Under the pieces are notes generated by a model. The model did no database searches. It was not told the origin of the DNA and was given only the letters and a program-made list of their open reading frames with translations. Positions 42,035-51,086 of a stretch of DNA of 64,000 nt are shown one piece after another (within the stretch, counting starts at the first letter, position 1; each line of letters starts with the position of its first letter). Position numbers and translations under genes: made by a program. Source of the stretch: Euzebyella marina (GTDB lineage Bacteria > Bacteroidota > Bacteroidia > Flavobacteriales > Flavobacteriaceae); the NCBI RefSeq assembly GCF_014855515.1, contig NZ_JACYFK010000002.1, positions 1 to 64,000 of the forward strand, given 5' to 3'.

Positions 42035-45000
42035 ATGCAAATGCTTAAAAAATTATTGTTTTCTACTCGTTTAATGTCCCTTTTGTTTATCGCTTTTGCC
42101 GTAGCCATGGCCTTGGGAACCTTCATAGAAACAAAGTACAGCACTGAGACAGCAAGAATATGGATCTATAATGCATGGTGGTTTGAGGCCATTATGGTAT
42201 TTTTTGTCATCAACTTTGTCGGAAATATCAAAAGATACCGTCTTTTAAGAGTTGAGAAATGGCCGGTACTAGTTCTTCACCTTTCTTGGGTACTAATCAT
42301 TGTCGGGGCCTTTGTGACTAGGTATATTAGTTTTGAGGGGATGATGCCCATTCGCGAAGGACAAGCTGAAAAAGTTTTCTACTCCGATAAAACCTACTTA
42401 ACTGCATTTGTAGATGGCGAAATCAATGGGGAACCAAGAAGGAAGACACTTCAGGAAAATTTAATAGTTACCGCAGAAGATATAAAGTCGAATCTACCTT
42501 GGAAATCAGATTTTAATGGGCAACCTTTCACTATTTCATATAAGGGTTTTATTGATGGCGCCGAAGAAGGGCTGATTGCCGATGAAAGCGGTAAAGAATA
42601 CTTGAAAATCGTTGAAGCGGGTGATGGTCAAAGACACGACCACTATTTAGAGAGCGGTGAGGTATCGAGTATTCATAATGTACTTTTTTCATTAAACAAA
42701 AAGACCGAGGGAGCGGTCAATATTTATTCCCAGAATGGGGATTTTCAAATTGAATCGCCTTTTGAAGGTAGCTTTATGCGAATGGCCGACCAACTTCAAG
42801 GCCAAGTGGTGGCCGACAGTTTACAGCCGTTACAACTGCGTTCGCTATACAATATGGCAGGCATGCAATTCGTAATACCCGACCCTATTGTAAAAGGATC
42901 TTACGGTGTTGTGAAGGTGCCAGAAGCACAAATGACCGAAGCTACTCTTGATGCTTTGGTGATTGAAATTAGTGCCAATGGTGAAACGGTAGAAAAGAAG
43001 CTTTTAGGAGGAAAGGGAACTTCCGATTTTTCTGAGAAGTTCAATGTCGGCGGGCTCGATTTCATGTTGAGCTATGGCTCAAAGGTATATGAGCTTCCTT
43101 TTAGTATAAAATTGAATGATTTTATAGCAGAGAAATATCCTGGTACCGAAAAAGGATACTCCAGCTTTATGAGTAAAGTAACCGTAGAAGACGAAAGACC
43201 TTTCGATTACGATATTTTTATGAACAATATATTAGATCATAAAGGGTACCGTTTTTTTCAGTCTAGCTTTCACCCCGATGAAAAGGGAACGATTCTTTCG
43301 GTAAACCATGATCAGTGGGGTACATGGATCACCTATCTGGGCTATTTTCTATTATACATCGGTTTAATGGGAATTATGTTTTTTGGCAAAACCAGATTTA
43401 AAGATTTAGGAAGGTCTTTGGAGAAGTTAAAGTCAAAGAAAGCTAAAATGGCCACCGTAATGTTTTTGGCCGCTAGTTTAGGTTTATCGGCGCAAGAGCA
43501 TACGGCCGATGATGGGCATGACCATTCCGGTACTATGCCTACCCAAGTTCAAATCGATTCGATAATCAAGACTACACTTGTATCAAAAGAGCATGCCGAA
43601 AAGTTTGGCAAATTGGTGGTGCAAGATGAAGCTGGGCGAATGAAGCCCATACACACTTTTTCTTCCGAACTTTTAAGAAAGCTGAGCCTTAAAGAGAAGT
43701 TTGGCGATATGAATGCCGACCAAGTCTTTCTTTCGATGATGCTGAACCCTCCAGCGTGGTACAATGCAGAATTTTTGGCAATTGATAAAAAGGGTCAAAA
43801 TGATAGTATACGCCATGTCATCGGGGTTCCTGAAGGTCAGAAATATGCCAAGGCAACCGATTTTTTTGATGAAAGGGGCAATTACAAATTGGAACCATTT
43901 CTGAGGGAAGCTACGGCCACTAATGTCCCCAATAAATTTGAGCAGGATTTTAAGGATGCCAATGTTAGACTTAGTGTGCTCGATCAAGCATTAAGTGGAA
44001 GAATCGTAAAGATTTTTCCTCTCTTGAATGATGAGAACAATAAATGGATTTCGGCCGTTGAGTATAGGGGAGGGCAGTATCAAGTGCCCGACAGCCTTTA
44101 TGGTAATTTCATTAGAAATTCCGTTCCGTATTATTTGATGACGTTAAGAAAGGCAATCGAGACCGATGACTATTCTGGTGCCGATAAATTGTTGGAAGCC
44201 TTTAAACAAAACCAAAAAAATCACGGTAGTGAAGTATTGCCACCGGATAGTAAAATCGAAACGGAGGTAGTTTACAACAAGCTTGGTATTTTCAATCAGT
44301 TGTGGAGGTTATATCCTTTAATCGGTTTATTGTTTTTCATAATCCTCATATTCCAGATTTTCAAAGACCGCTCGATTTTGAGGGTTGGTAATTATTTTTT
44401 CAAAGGCACTATCATTATTCTGTTTTTATGGCATACGGCTGGCTTGATTTTACGTTGGTACATTTCTGGCCATGCCCCGTGGACCAATGCCTATGAGAGT
44501 ATTTTGTACGTATCATGGGCCACTATGGGTATGGGGCTTCTTTTTGCGAGAAAGAGTGATATTACCTTAGCTGCTTCTGCCTTCGTAACAGGAATGCTGC
44601 TATGGATTGCTCATCAGAATTGGGTCGATCCGGCCATAGGAAACCTTGTACCCGTTTTAGATAGTTATTGGTTGATGATTCATGTGGCGGTAATCGTAGC
44701 CAGTTACGGTCCTCTGTTTGTTGGTGCTATTCTTGGGTTCGTAAGTCTTCTTCTTATGATTCTTACCACAAAAAAGAACAAAAAGCGAATGGACCTGAAC
44801 ATTCAAGAATTGACCATCATCAATGAATTGGTGCTTACAGTGGGTCTTGTAATGCTGACCATAGGTAACTTTTTAGGAGGTCAATGGGCCAACGAGAGCT
44901 GGGGCCGCTATTGGGGCTGGGATCCCAAAGAAACATGGGCATTGATTTCTATTATGGTGTATGCCTTTGTAATTCACATGCGCTTGGTTCCCGGCCTAAG

Positions 45001-45217
45001 AGGAAAGTGGACGTTCAACTTCTTAAGCCTTATTGCTGTTGGAAGTATCATGATGACCTATTTTGGCGTAAATTATTACCTAGTAGGTTTGCATAGTTAT
45101 GGTCAGAGCGGTTCTGCCGCAATTACTCCCGATTATGTTTGGTATATAGCTTTGGGAGCTTTGATTATAGGTGCATTAAGCTTATGGAGGTATCGGGTTA
45201 ACTACATAAATAATTAA
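42035..45217 (+). CDS. ccsBA: Fused ResB-CcsA cytochrome c assembly protein
   Basis: 1060 aa from ATG 42035 (MQMLKKLLFSTRLMSLLF). The N-terminal ResB part has four membrane helices and a periplasmic domain. From about 480 there is an internal hydrophobic segment and a His-rich stretch (EHTADDGHDHSG), then some 270 periplasmic residues. The C-terminal CcsA part (about 760-1060) carries the tryptophan-rich haem-handling WWD motif (WGRYWGWDPKETWA) and conserved His residues. System II assembly proteins export haem and ligate it to apocytochrome c. It stands alone and converges with the metalloprotease gene without a gap. Confidence 0.93.
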   Translation: MQMLKKLLFSTRLMSLLFIAFAVAMALGTFIETKYSTETARIWIYNAWWFEAIMVFFVINFVGNIKRYRLLRVEKWPVLVLHLSWVLIIVGAFVTRYISFEGMMPIREGQAEKVFYSDKTYLTAFVDGEINGEPRRKTLQENLIVTAEDIKSNLPWKSDFNGQPFTISYKGFIDGAEEGLIADESGKEYLKIVEAGDGQRHDHYLESGEVSSIHNVLFSLNKKTEGAVNIYSQNGDFQIESPFEGSFMRMADQLQGQVVADSLQPLQLRSLYNMAGMQFVIPDPIVKGSYGVVKVPEAQMTEATLDALVIEISANGETVEKKLLGGKGTSDFSEKFNVGGLDFMLSYGSKVYELPFSIKLNDFIAEKYPGTEKGYSSFMSKVTVEDERPFDYDIFMNNILDHKGYRFFQSSFHPDEKGTILSVNHDQWGTWITYLGYFLLYIGLMGIMFFGKTRFKDLGRSLEKLKSKKAKMATVMFLAASLGLSAQEHTADDGHDHSGTMPTQVQIDSIIKTTLVSKEHAEKFGKLVVQDEAGRMKPIHTFSSELLRKLSLKEKFGDMNADQVFLSMMLNPPAWYNAEFLAIDKKGQNDSIRHVIGVPEGQKYAKATDFFDERGNYKLEPFLREATATNVPNKFEQDFKDANVRLSVLDQALSGRIVKIFPLLNDENNKWISAVEYRGGQYQVPDSLYGNFIRNSVPYYLMTLRKAIETDDYSGADKLLEAFKQNQKNHGSEVLPPDSKIETEVVYNKLGIFNQLWRLYPLIGLLFFIILIFQIFKDRSILRVGNYFFKGTIIILFLWHTAGLILRWYISGHAPWTNAYESILYVSWATMGMGLLFARKSDITLAASAFVTGMLLWIAHQNWVDPAIGNLVPVLDSYWLMIHVAVIVASYGPLFVGAILGFVSLLLMILTTKKNKKRMDLNIQELTIINELVLTVGLVMLTIGNFLGGQWANESWGRYWGWDPKETWALISIMVYAFVIHMRLVPGLRGKWTFNFLSLIAVGSIMMTYFGVNYYLVGLHSYGQSGSAAITPDYVWYIALGALIIGALSLWRYRVNYINN

Positions 45218-46051
45218 TTACTTACCGCCATTGGCCTGTATATCTGCCAAACACTGACTATCGAAGTCGGGTATCGTTCCTCCGCTAAGCATGTTGAGCA
45301 ATCCCTCGCCAGTTTCGGCGGTCCAGTACATTAAACAGCTATCATCGATACAATGCCTTCCGTGTTCAGTGTCCTGATGTTCTGTTTGCATCGGGGTACC
45401 TGCATTTACCATACCCATTAAATGGCCAAACTCGTGGTTCAATACTGTACTTTCTAGAACGGTAAGACTTGGGCCAAAAGCCTGCCCACTAAAACTTTGA
45501 ACGGTCTCCTCAAAAATGACGAAAGAAGTGTTTCTATAGGCAATTCCTAAAACGGAACCGTTTTCTGTATTTTCAGAGTATTCCCCATCCAGAAAAATAC
45601 CTGATACGGCTAAACGCCTGTCTTGATTGTATTCTGTTCTAATAGTATCTTCTAAAGCCGCAATATCTTCTACCGAATAGGCATCTTGACCGGGACTTTC
45701 AATTTCTTTCAACTCAATAGTAATACCTTCCGGTTTGTTAAGTCTATTTTCTAAAAACGACTCAAAATTGGCAACCGTATTCTGGTTGGGTTCGAAACCC
45801 GCGACGTAGAATATTTCAAAGATAATGGATTCATAGGTTGCATCACTCAAAATATCATTGGCAGAATCGCCGACCAGTTTTTTGTTTTCTGAAATGTTCA
45901 CTTCCTGGTCTTCACCATTTTCATCGGTAATGGTCTTGGTGGTATCATCTGAACTGGAATTAGACTCATTGCCTGAATCTTTCGAACAGGAAAGGGGTAA
46001 AACCAGCAAAGCCCCCAATAAAAGGGCTAGAATTGAAATGCGATTAATCAT
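45218..46051 (-). CDS. Zinc metalloprotease lipoprotein
   Basis: 277 aa. The lipobox (PLSC, Cys22) is followed by a Ser/Asp/Glu-rich linker, so it is a tethered envelope protein. The zinc motif NHEFGHLMGMVN (HExxH with a downstream GMxN met-turn-like element) resembles metzincins, and three Cys residues near the C-terminus (HCIDDSCLMYW and QC) may form a disulfide. Related proteins in Bacteroidota are annotated membrane metalloprotease. The substrate is unknown. Confidence 0.85.
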   Translation of the reverse strand: MINRISILALLLGALLVLPLSCSKDSGNESNSSSDDTTKTITDENGEDQEVNISENKKLVGDSANDILSDATYESIIFEIFYVAGFEPNQNTVANFESFLENRLNKPEGITIELKEIESPGQDAYSVEDIAALEDTIRTEYNQDRRLAVSGIFLDGEYSENTENGSVLGIAYRNTSFVIFEETVQSFSGQAFGPSLTVLESTVLNHEFGHLMGMVNAGTPMQTEHQDTEHGRHCIDDSCLMYWTAETGEGLLNMLSGGTIPDFDSQCLADIQANGGK

Positions 46052-46276
46052 AGCAACAACTTTTTATTAAAGTTGAACGGAAATGTTTCTGGATTTAGTG
46101 TGAATTTTAACAACTTTCAAGGGCTACCACCAATTTTTATTGCATATTTGTAGTGTTATGAAGTTATAAGAATTATGTCCTTTCTAAATGTCATTGGGCC
46201 TCTTGCCCATAAATAATCGTTTTCTATTTCGATTGTTCGACGTTTTTCACACTCTTTTCAAACATAATTCTCAATC

Positions 46277-47686
46277 ATGCGAAACCATAACAGAATAACC
46301 TTCAAAAGACTTTATCAATACTTTATTTTGGCCTTGACAGGTAAAGATTTTGATTTCACAAGCGGGAGCATTCGTAAAGCCATATTCATGCTCTCGATCC
46401 CTATGATTCTTGAAATGATGATGGAATCAATTTTTGCCATTGTAGACATTGCCTACGTTAGTAGGGTAAGTGTTAATGCGGTGGCCACTATTGGTTTAAC
46501 AGAATCGGTTATCACATTGGTTTATGCCATAGCTATCGGCTTAAGTATGGCGGCGACCGCTATTGTAGCTAGAAGAATCGGTGAAAAAAATATTCTTGGG
46601 GCCAAAGAATCTGCTGTACAGGCAATTCTACTTGGGGTTCTCGTGTCACTGATCGTGTCGGTAGTGGGCATTTTTTATTCAAAGGATATCTTGGCTCTAA
46701 TGGGTGCCGAACCAGACCTCATTGACGAAGGCTATGAGTATACTCAATTGCTTTTAGGGGGTAATGTGACTATTCTACTGCTTTTTTTAATCAATGCCAT
46801 ATTCAGGGGAGCGGGCGATGCGTCGATTGCCATGTGGGCGCTGGTTCTTTCCAACGGGCTCAACATTTTTTTGGACCCCATATTTATATTCGGATGGGGG
46901 CCAATTCCAGAATTTGGTGTGGCAGGGGCAGCTATTGCTACCAATATCGGTAGAGGTACGGCCGTATTGTTTCAATTGGCGGTTCTTTTCTTCGGATGGA
47001 GCAAAATCAAGATAGGACTGAGCGATTTGGTACTTCGACTAAAGGTAATGCTCAATTTGGTAAAGGTATCTTTAGGCGGAATCGCACAATTTCTTATTGG
47101 TACGTCGAGTTGGGTATTTCTTATGAGAATAATGTCCGAATTCGGTAGCGAGGTTCTTGCCGGGTACACCATTGCCATTAGGGTCATGCTGTTTACCCTT
47201 ATGCCTTCTTGGGGAATGAGCAATGCAGCGGCAACTTTGGTAGGTCAAAATCTGGGTGCTGAAAAACCAAATAGGGCCGAACTTTCCGTTTGGAAAACAG
47301 GTAAATATAACGCCATTTTTATGGCGGTGGTTTCTGTGATCTATCTTCTGTTTGCATATACTATCGTTGGTTGGTTCAACCCTAATAGCACAGTTGTGGA
47401 GAATGGTGGTCTATGTCTACAAATAATAGCTGCCGGATATGTTTTCTACGCTTACGGTATGGTAGTTACCCAAGCATTCAATGGCTCGGGAGATACTCGA
47501 ACGCCTACAAAAATCAATTTTATAGCATTCTGGCTTTTTCAGTTGCCTTTAGCCTATGTTTCGTCTATAACTTTGGATTACGGAGCTGTTGGAGTCTTTG
47601 TGGCCATTACTTCGGCAGAAGTACTATTGGCCATAATGGCCATTGTTTGGTTTAGAAAAGGAGATTGGAAAAAGGTCAGTGTTTAA
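46277..47686 (+). CDS. MATE family efflux transporter
   Basis: 469 aa with twelve membrane helices in two six-helix halves, the MATE arrangement. FTSGSIRKAIFMLSIPMILE at the start of the first half and conserved GAGDASIAMWA and GSGDTRTPTKIN segments support it. MATE proteins export cationic drugs or metabolites using sodium or protons. It is followed by bshB1 after 177 bases and has no evident regulator alongside. Confidence 0.93.
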   Translation: MRNHNRITFKRLYQYFILALTGKDFDFTSGSIRKAIFMLSIPMILEMMMESIFAIVDIAYVSRVSVNAVATIGLTESVITLVYAIAIGLSMAATAIVARRIGEKNILGAKESAVQAILLGVLVSLIVSVVGIFYSKDILALMGAEPDLIDEGYEYTQLLLGGNVTILLLFLINAIFRGAGDASIAMWALVLSNGLNIFLDPIFIFGWGPIPEFGVAGAAIATNIGRGTAVLFQLAVLFFGWSKIKIGLSDLVLRLKVMLNLVKVSLGGIAQFLIGTSSWVFLMRIMSEFGSEVLAGYTIAIRVMLFTLMPSWGMSNAAATLVGQNLGAEKPNRAELSVWKTGKYNAIFMAVVSVIYLLFAYTIVGWFNPNSTVVENGGLCLQIIAAGYVFYAYGMVVTQAFNGSGDTRTPTKINFIAFWLFQLPLAYVSSITLDYGAVGVFVAITSAEVLLAIMAIVWFRKGDWKKVSV

Positions 47687-47739
47687 TATGTGAAAGGTCT
47701 TGGTGGGTTCAGCATCCAACAGAAAGATTACAAAAGAAG

Positions 47740-47747
47740 TATCTTTG
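47740..47747 (+). promoter_or_regulatory. -7 promoter element upstream of bshB1
   Basis: TATCTTTG matches TAnnTTTG, 117 bases upstream of the bshB1 ATG, implying a leader of about 105 nt with no recognised element in it. Confidence 0.35.
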
Positions 47748-47863
47748 CGTGCGCTTTGTTGACGCTTGGTCATTTCTTTTAGAATATACCCGTAAGTATT
47801 AAGGGCAGACATACGACAAAGTGCAAAGCATACGGTATACCAACACCAAATAGAATACAATTC

Positions 47864-48586
47864 ATGAAATTAGATATATTGGCCTTTGGGGCTCACCCAG
47901 ATGATGTAGAACTAGGCGCAGGGGCCACGATTGCCAAAGAAGTGGCAAATGGCAATAAAGTGGGGATTATTGATTTGACCCGTGGCGAATTAGGTACACG
48001 TGGTTCAGCTGAAATAAGAAGTCAAGAAGCAAAAAAATCAGCTGATATTTTAGGAGTAGAAATTAGGGAAAACTTGGGTTTTGCTGACGGTTTTTTCACC
48101 AATGACAAGCAGCACCAGGTTGAAATTATCAAAAAAATCAGAAAATATAGACCTGAGATCGTTATCTGTAATGCCATTGACGATAGGCATATCGATCACG
48201 GTCGAGGAAGCAAATTGGTAAGTGATTCTTGCTTTTTGAGCGGATTGATTAAAATAGAAACACAACTAGAGGGGGAGAAAGAGGTTCAAGAACCATGGAG
48301 GCCAAAAGTCGTTTACCATTACATTCAATGGAAAAACCTGGAGCCGGATTTTGTGGTAGATGTCTCCGGTTTTATCGACAAAAAAATGGATTCTATCATG
48401 GCCTATTCTTCGCAGTTTCATGACCCGAATAGCAAAGAACCGGAAACGCCCATAAGTAGTAAAAATTTTATGGACAGTGTGAAATACAGGGCTCGTGACC
48501 TAGGTCGTTTGATTAATTCAGAATATGGTGAAGGTTTTACGGCAGAAAGATATGTGGCGGTCAAACAGCTAAATGATTTGGTTTAG
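47864..48586 (+). CDS. bshB1: Bacillithiol biosynthesis deacetylase BshB1
   Basis: 240 aa. The zinc motif AFGAHPDDVELGAG (residues 6-19) and the distal DDRHIDHGRG block are characteristic of BshB1, which deacetylates GlcNAc-malate to GlcN-malate, the second step of bacillithiol synthesis. Bacillithiol serves as the low-molecular-weight thiol in many Flavobacteriaceae. The gene's stop overlaps by four bases that of the converging histidine kinase gene. Confidence 0.94.
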   Translation: MKLDILAFGAHPDDVELGAGATIAKEVANGNKVGIIDLTRGELGTRGSAEIRSQEAKKSADILGVEIRENLGFADGFFTNDKQHQVEIIKKIRKYRPEIVICNAIDDRHIDHGRGSKLVSDSCFLSGLIKIETQLEGEKEVQEPWRPKVVYHYIQWKNLEPDFVVDVSGFIDKKMDSIMAYSSQFHDPNSKEPETPISSKNFMDSVKYRARDLGRLINSEYGEGFTAERYVAVKQLNDLV

Positions 48587-50673
48587 GCCGTTTTCTTATA
48601 GTTTTTCTTTGATTTAGGAACTGTGAAGTGAAAAGTACTTCCCTTTCTCTTAAGGCTGTTGACCCAAATTTTACCGTGATTCTTTTCAATCATCTCTTTA
48701 CATAAAGAAAGACCTAGACCAGTACCTTTTTCATTATTGGTGCCATAAGTGGTGACATTGGCATTCTTATGAAAAAGTTTATTGATGGTATCTTGGTCCA
48801 TTCCCACACCTGTATCACGAATAGAAATTTGCCAATGGTCGTCTCTCTCCAGAGATGAAATGGTAACCATTCCATTTTCTGGGGTAAACTTTAGGGCATT
48901 GCTGATCAAGTTTCGAATTACGATATCTATCTGGTTTTCGTCTGACCAGGCCGTAGTATTCTGGTTCAAATGACTGATCAGTCTAATAGATTTGTTTTCC
49001 GCTATTTCTGCCAAAAGATGAATATTCTCGTTAACAATGGTCTCTAATGCCACCACCGATGGTTTGGTTATCGTACCATTCATTTGGGTCTGCCCCCATG
49101 AGAGTAGATTGTTCAAGGTAAACGCTATATGGTCGATATCGTGCCTGAATTTCGGAATGAACTCCATAAACTCACTTTGGCCTATTTCCCCTTCTTTAAA
49201 GAGTTTCAATAAACTTTGAAAGGCACCTATAGGCCCACGAAGGTCGTGCCCAATAATAGAAAAGAGTCGGTCTTTTGTCTTGTTGATTTCTCTTAGCTCC
49301 AATTCTCTCTTTTCAAGATCATCGGTTTTTCCTTGAAGTTTTTTATTGAGGTTTTTTTGAATTTTTTCACTTCTCCTCATTAAAAAGGTAACCGCGATGA
49401 ATATCAATAAAATGGCCAATGCGGCATTGATATAATTTCTTTGCGCCGCAAGTTGCTTTTGGTTTTCTTCAATTAGTTCAAGCTTTTGTCTTTCATGCTC
49501 CATCTTGGTCTTGAGCATATTGAGACTTGTTTTGTTTTCTTGCCTTGATAACGAATCTGAAAGACTTTGATAGATTTCATGATAGGTGAGGGCGGCCGCG
49601 AAATCTTCTTTGTGCTTGTTCAATTTGTAAAGGGTGGCTGCGCATTTTTGCTGCCCTTCCATAAATTTTATTTTCTTGGAAATCTCCAAGGCGTCCAAAG
49701 CGTATTTTTCCGAAAGTTCATCGTTTTGGAGGTTGAGGTGTGCCTCGGCCATACCATTGTAAAGGTCTATTTTTCCTCTTTCGTCTTCAATCTTGCCGTG
49801 AAGCATTTCACTTTGGTTGTACCAATACAGGGCCCATTTATATTTTTTTTGCTTCAAATAGACTTTTCCTTTGATTTCATAGGCATACGCCAACCAGTCC
49901 ATGATACCATGTTCTTCAAAGATGGTGATGCTACTATTAATATTGAACATGGCATAATCAAGTTTCCCCATATCTGCATAGAGCGAGCCCATGTTGCTCA
50001 TACTTTCGGCAGAAATGACATCATCGCCTAGTTCATTATTTATTTTCTTTACGTTTTTGTAAAAGTCTAGCGCTTGTTCGTAGTCGTTCTGTGTAGCATA
50101 AAGGTTGGCAACGTTCTCGTTCATAATGGAGAGCATCAGCTTATCATTATATTGCTTCGCCATATCGATACCCTCTAAATAATGGGTAAGCGAATTGGTG
50201 TAATCTCCTTTATACATGTACTCTCCGGCCAAATTGTTTTTAGACATGAGAGAAATTTCCTGAATTCGGGCCTTATTACTTATTTTAAACGACTCTTGGT
50301 AGTATGATATCGCTTTTTTATGGTTTCCCTTATCCGAATAATAATCACCAAGACCTAAGAGAGCTTTACTTTCACCAAATTTAAAATTGATGACCCTACT
50401 AAGTTTAAGTGCTTGTTTCGACAGGTGTAATAGACTATCAGAATTATAAAACCGCTGTTCTTTACCCAAGCCATTAAGAAGGTTGATATATATTGAGTCT
50501 TTTACGGTAAAATTGTTTTGTGACTTGAGCCTTTTTATTTCGTTTTGAATACTGTCTTTGGTATTCTTTTGGGCCTGTATGTCAAAAGTGAAAAGTAGAA
50601 CCACCAAAAGTAGTGCCCATCGTATATTCGATGGTCTTAAGAATTTTTTAAAATGCGCTTCTTGGCGATACAT
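48583..50673 (-). CDS. Sensor histidine kinase with N-terminal TPR repeats
   Basis: 696 aa from ATG 50673-50671; a TTG four codons upstream is less likely. A signal/anchor segment (WALLLVVLLFTFDIQAQ) precedes about seven tetratricopeptide repeats in the periplasm (roughly 70-370), a second membrane helix (about 415-432), a coiled coil, the dimerisation H-box FSIIGHDLRGP and the ATPase domain with N-box NLISNALKFTPENG and DTGVGMD/GTGLGLSLC boxes. It lacks a receiver domain and no response regulator is adjacent. The signal is unknown; TPR input suggests a protein or peptide partner. Confidence 0.92.
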   Translation of the reverse strand: MYRQEAHFKKFLRPSNIRWALLLVVLLFTFDIQAQKNTKDSIQNEIKRLKSQNNFTVKDSIYINLLNGLGKEQRFYNSDSLLHLSKQALKLSRVINFKFGESKALLGLGDYYSDKGNHKKAISYYQESFKISNKARIQEISLMSKNNLAGEYMYKGDYTNSLTHYLEGIDMAKQYNDKLMLSIMNENVANLYATQNDYEQALDFYKNVKKINNELGDDVISAESMSNMGSLYADMGKLDYAMFNINSSITIFEEHGIMDWLAYAYEIKGKVYLKQKKYKWALYWYNQSEMLHGKIEDERGKIDLYNGMAEAHLNLQNDELSEKYALDALEISKKIKFMEGQQKCAATLYKLNKHKEDFAAALTYHEIYQSLSDSLSRQENKTSLNMLKTKMEHERQKLELIEENQKQLAAQRNYINAALAILLIFIAVTFLMRRSEKIQKNLNKKLQGKTDDLEKRELELREINKTKDRLFSIIGHDLRGPIGAFQSLLKLFKEGEIGQSEFMEFIPKFRHDIDHIAFTLNNLLSWGQTQMNGTITKPSVVALETIVNENIHLLAEIAENKSIRLISHLNQNTTAWSDENQIDIVIRNLISNALKFTPENGMVTISSLERDDHWQISIRDTGVGMDQDTINKLFHKNANVTTYGTNNEKGTGLGLSLCKEMIEKNHGKIWVNSLKRKGSTFHFTVPKSKKNYKKTA

Positions 50674-50884
50674 AGCTTGGCCCAATAATAAATCTAAGGT
50701 AGGCTAACCCTTATGGGGTATTAAATATTTGTTGTGAAACGCCAATAATTGTGTGTTTGGTCGGTTTAGAAGTGTATTTCATCGATTAAATACGATTCTT
50801 CTTACTTCTAAATATCTAATTGTCAGAGCTCACAATTTCGACGTCTTTTATCAATTGAATTTTATAAAATATGCTGATTTTTAT

Positions 50885-50916
50885 TTTGAAAGATTGTTTA
50901 AAAAAAAGTACCTTTG
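50885..50916 (+). promoter_or_regulatory. Promoter of tRNA-His (-33 TTTG, -7 TACCTTTG)
   Basis: TTTG (50885-50888) and TACCTTTG (50909-50916) have the 20-base spacing of the Bacteroidota consensus. The expected transcription start is about 35 bases before the mature tRNA. Confidence 0.6.
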
Positions 50917-50957
50917 CCACCGCTTGCAAAATGAGGTAAGCTTTTTGAAAGCAAATG

Positions 50958-51031
50958 GTGGTTGTAGCTCAGCTGGTTAGAGCGCTTGATTGTGGTTCAA
51001 GAGGTCGCCGGTTCGAACCCGGTCTTCCACC
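50958..51031 (+). tRNA. tRNA-His (anticodon GTG)
   Basis: A 74-nt cloverleaf begins GTGGTTGTAGCTCAGC. D-arm GCTC/GAGC, anticodon loop with GTG, and T-arm with TTCGAAC are complete. A genomic G (50957) precedes position 1, able to pair with C73 as the histidine identity element. The acceptor stem has two internal mismatched positions. CCA is not encoded. It is followed 9 bases on by a terminator. Confidence 0.92.
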
Positions 51032-51040
51032 CAATAAAAA

Positions 51041-51066
51041 AGTCCCGATTATATCGGGACTTTTTC
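51041..51066 (+). terminator. Bidirectional terminator between tRNA-His and M28 peptidase
   Basis: AGTCCCGAT (51041-51049) pairs perfectly with ATCGGGACT (51053-51061), followed by T residues and preceded by six A residues. It serves the tRNA and probably the peptidase gene converging from the right. Confidence 0.85.
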
Positions 51067-51086
51067 TTTTCTGCAATGTTTCTTAC

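Noticed and set aside
49567-50031. Plus-strand open frame of 154 codons
   Set aside because: Antisense to the TPR region of the histidine kinase; the repetitive composition reflects the repeats on the other strand.
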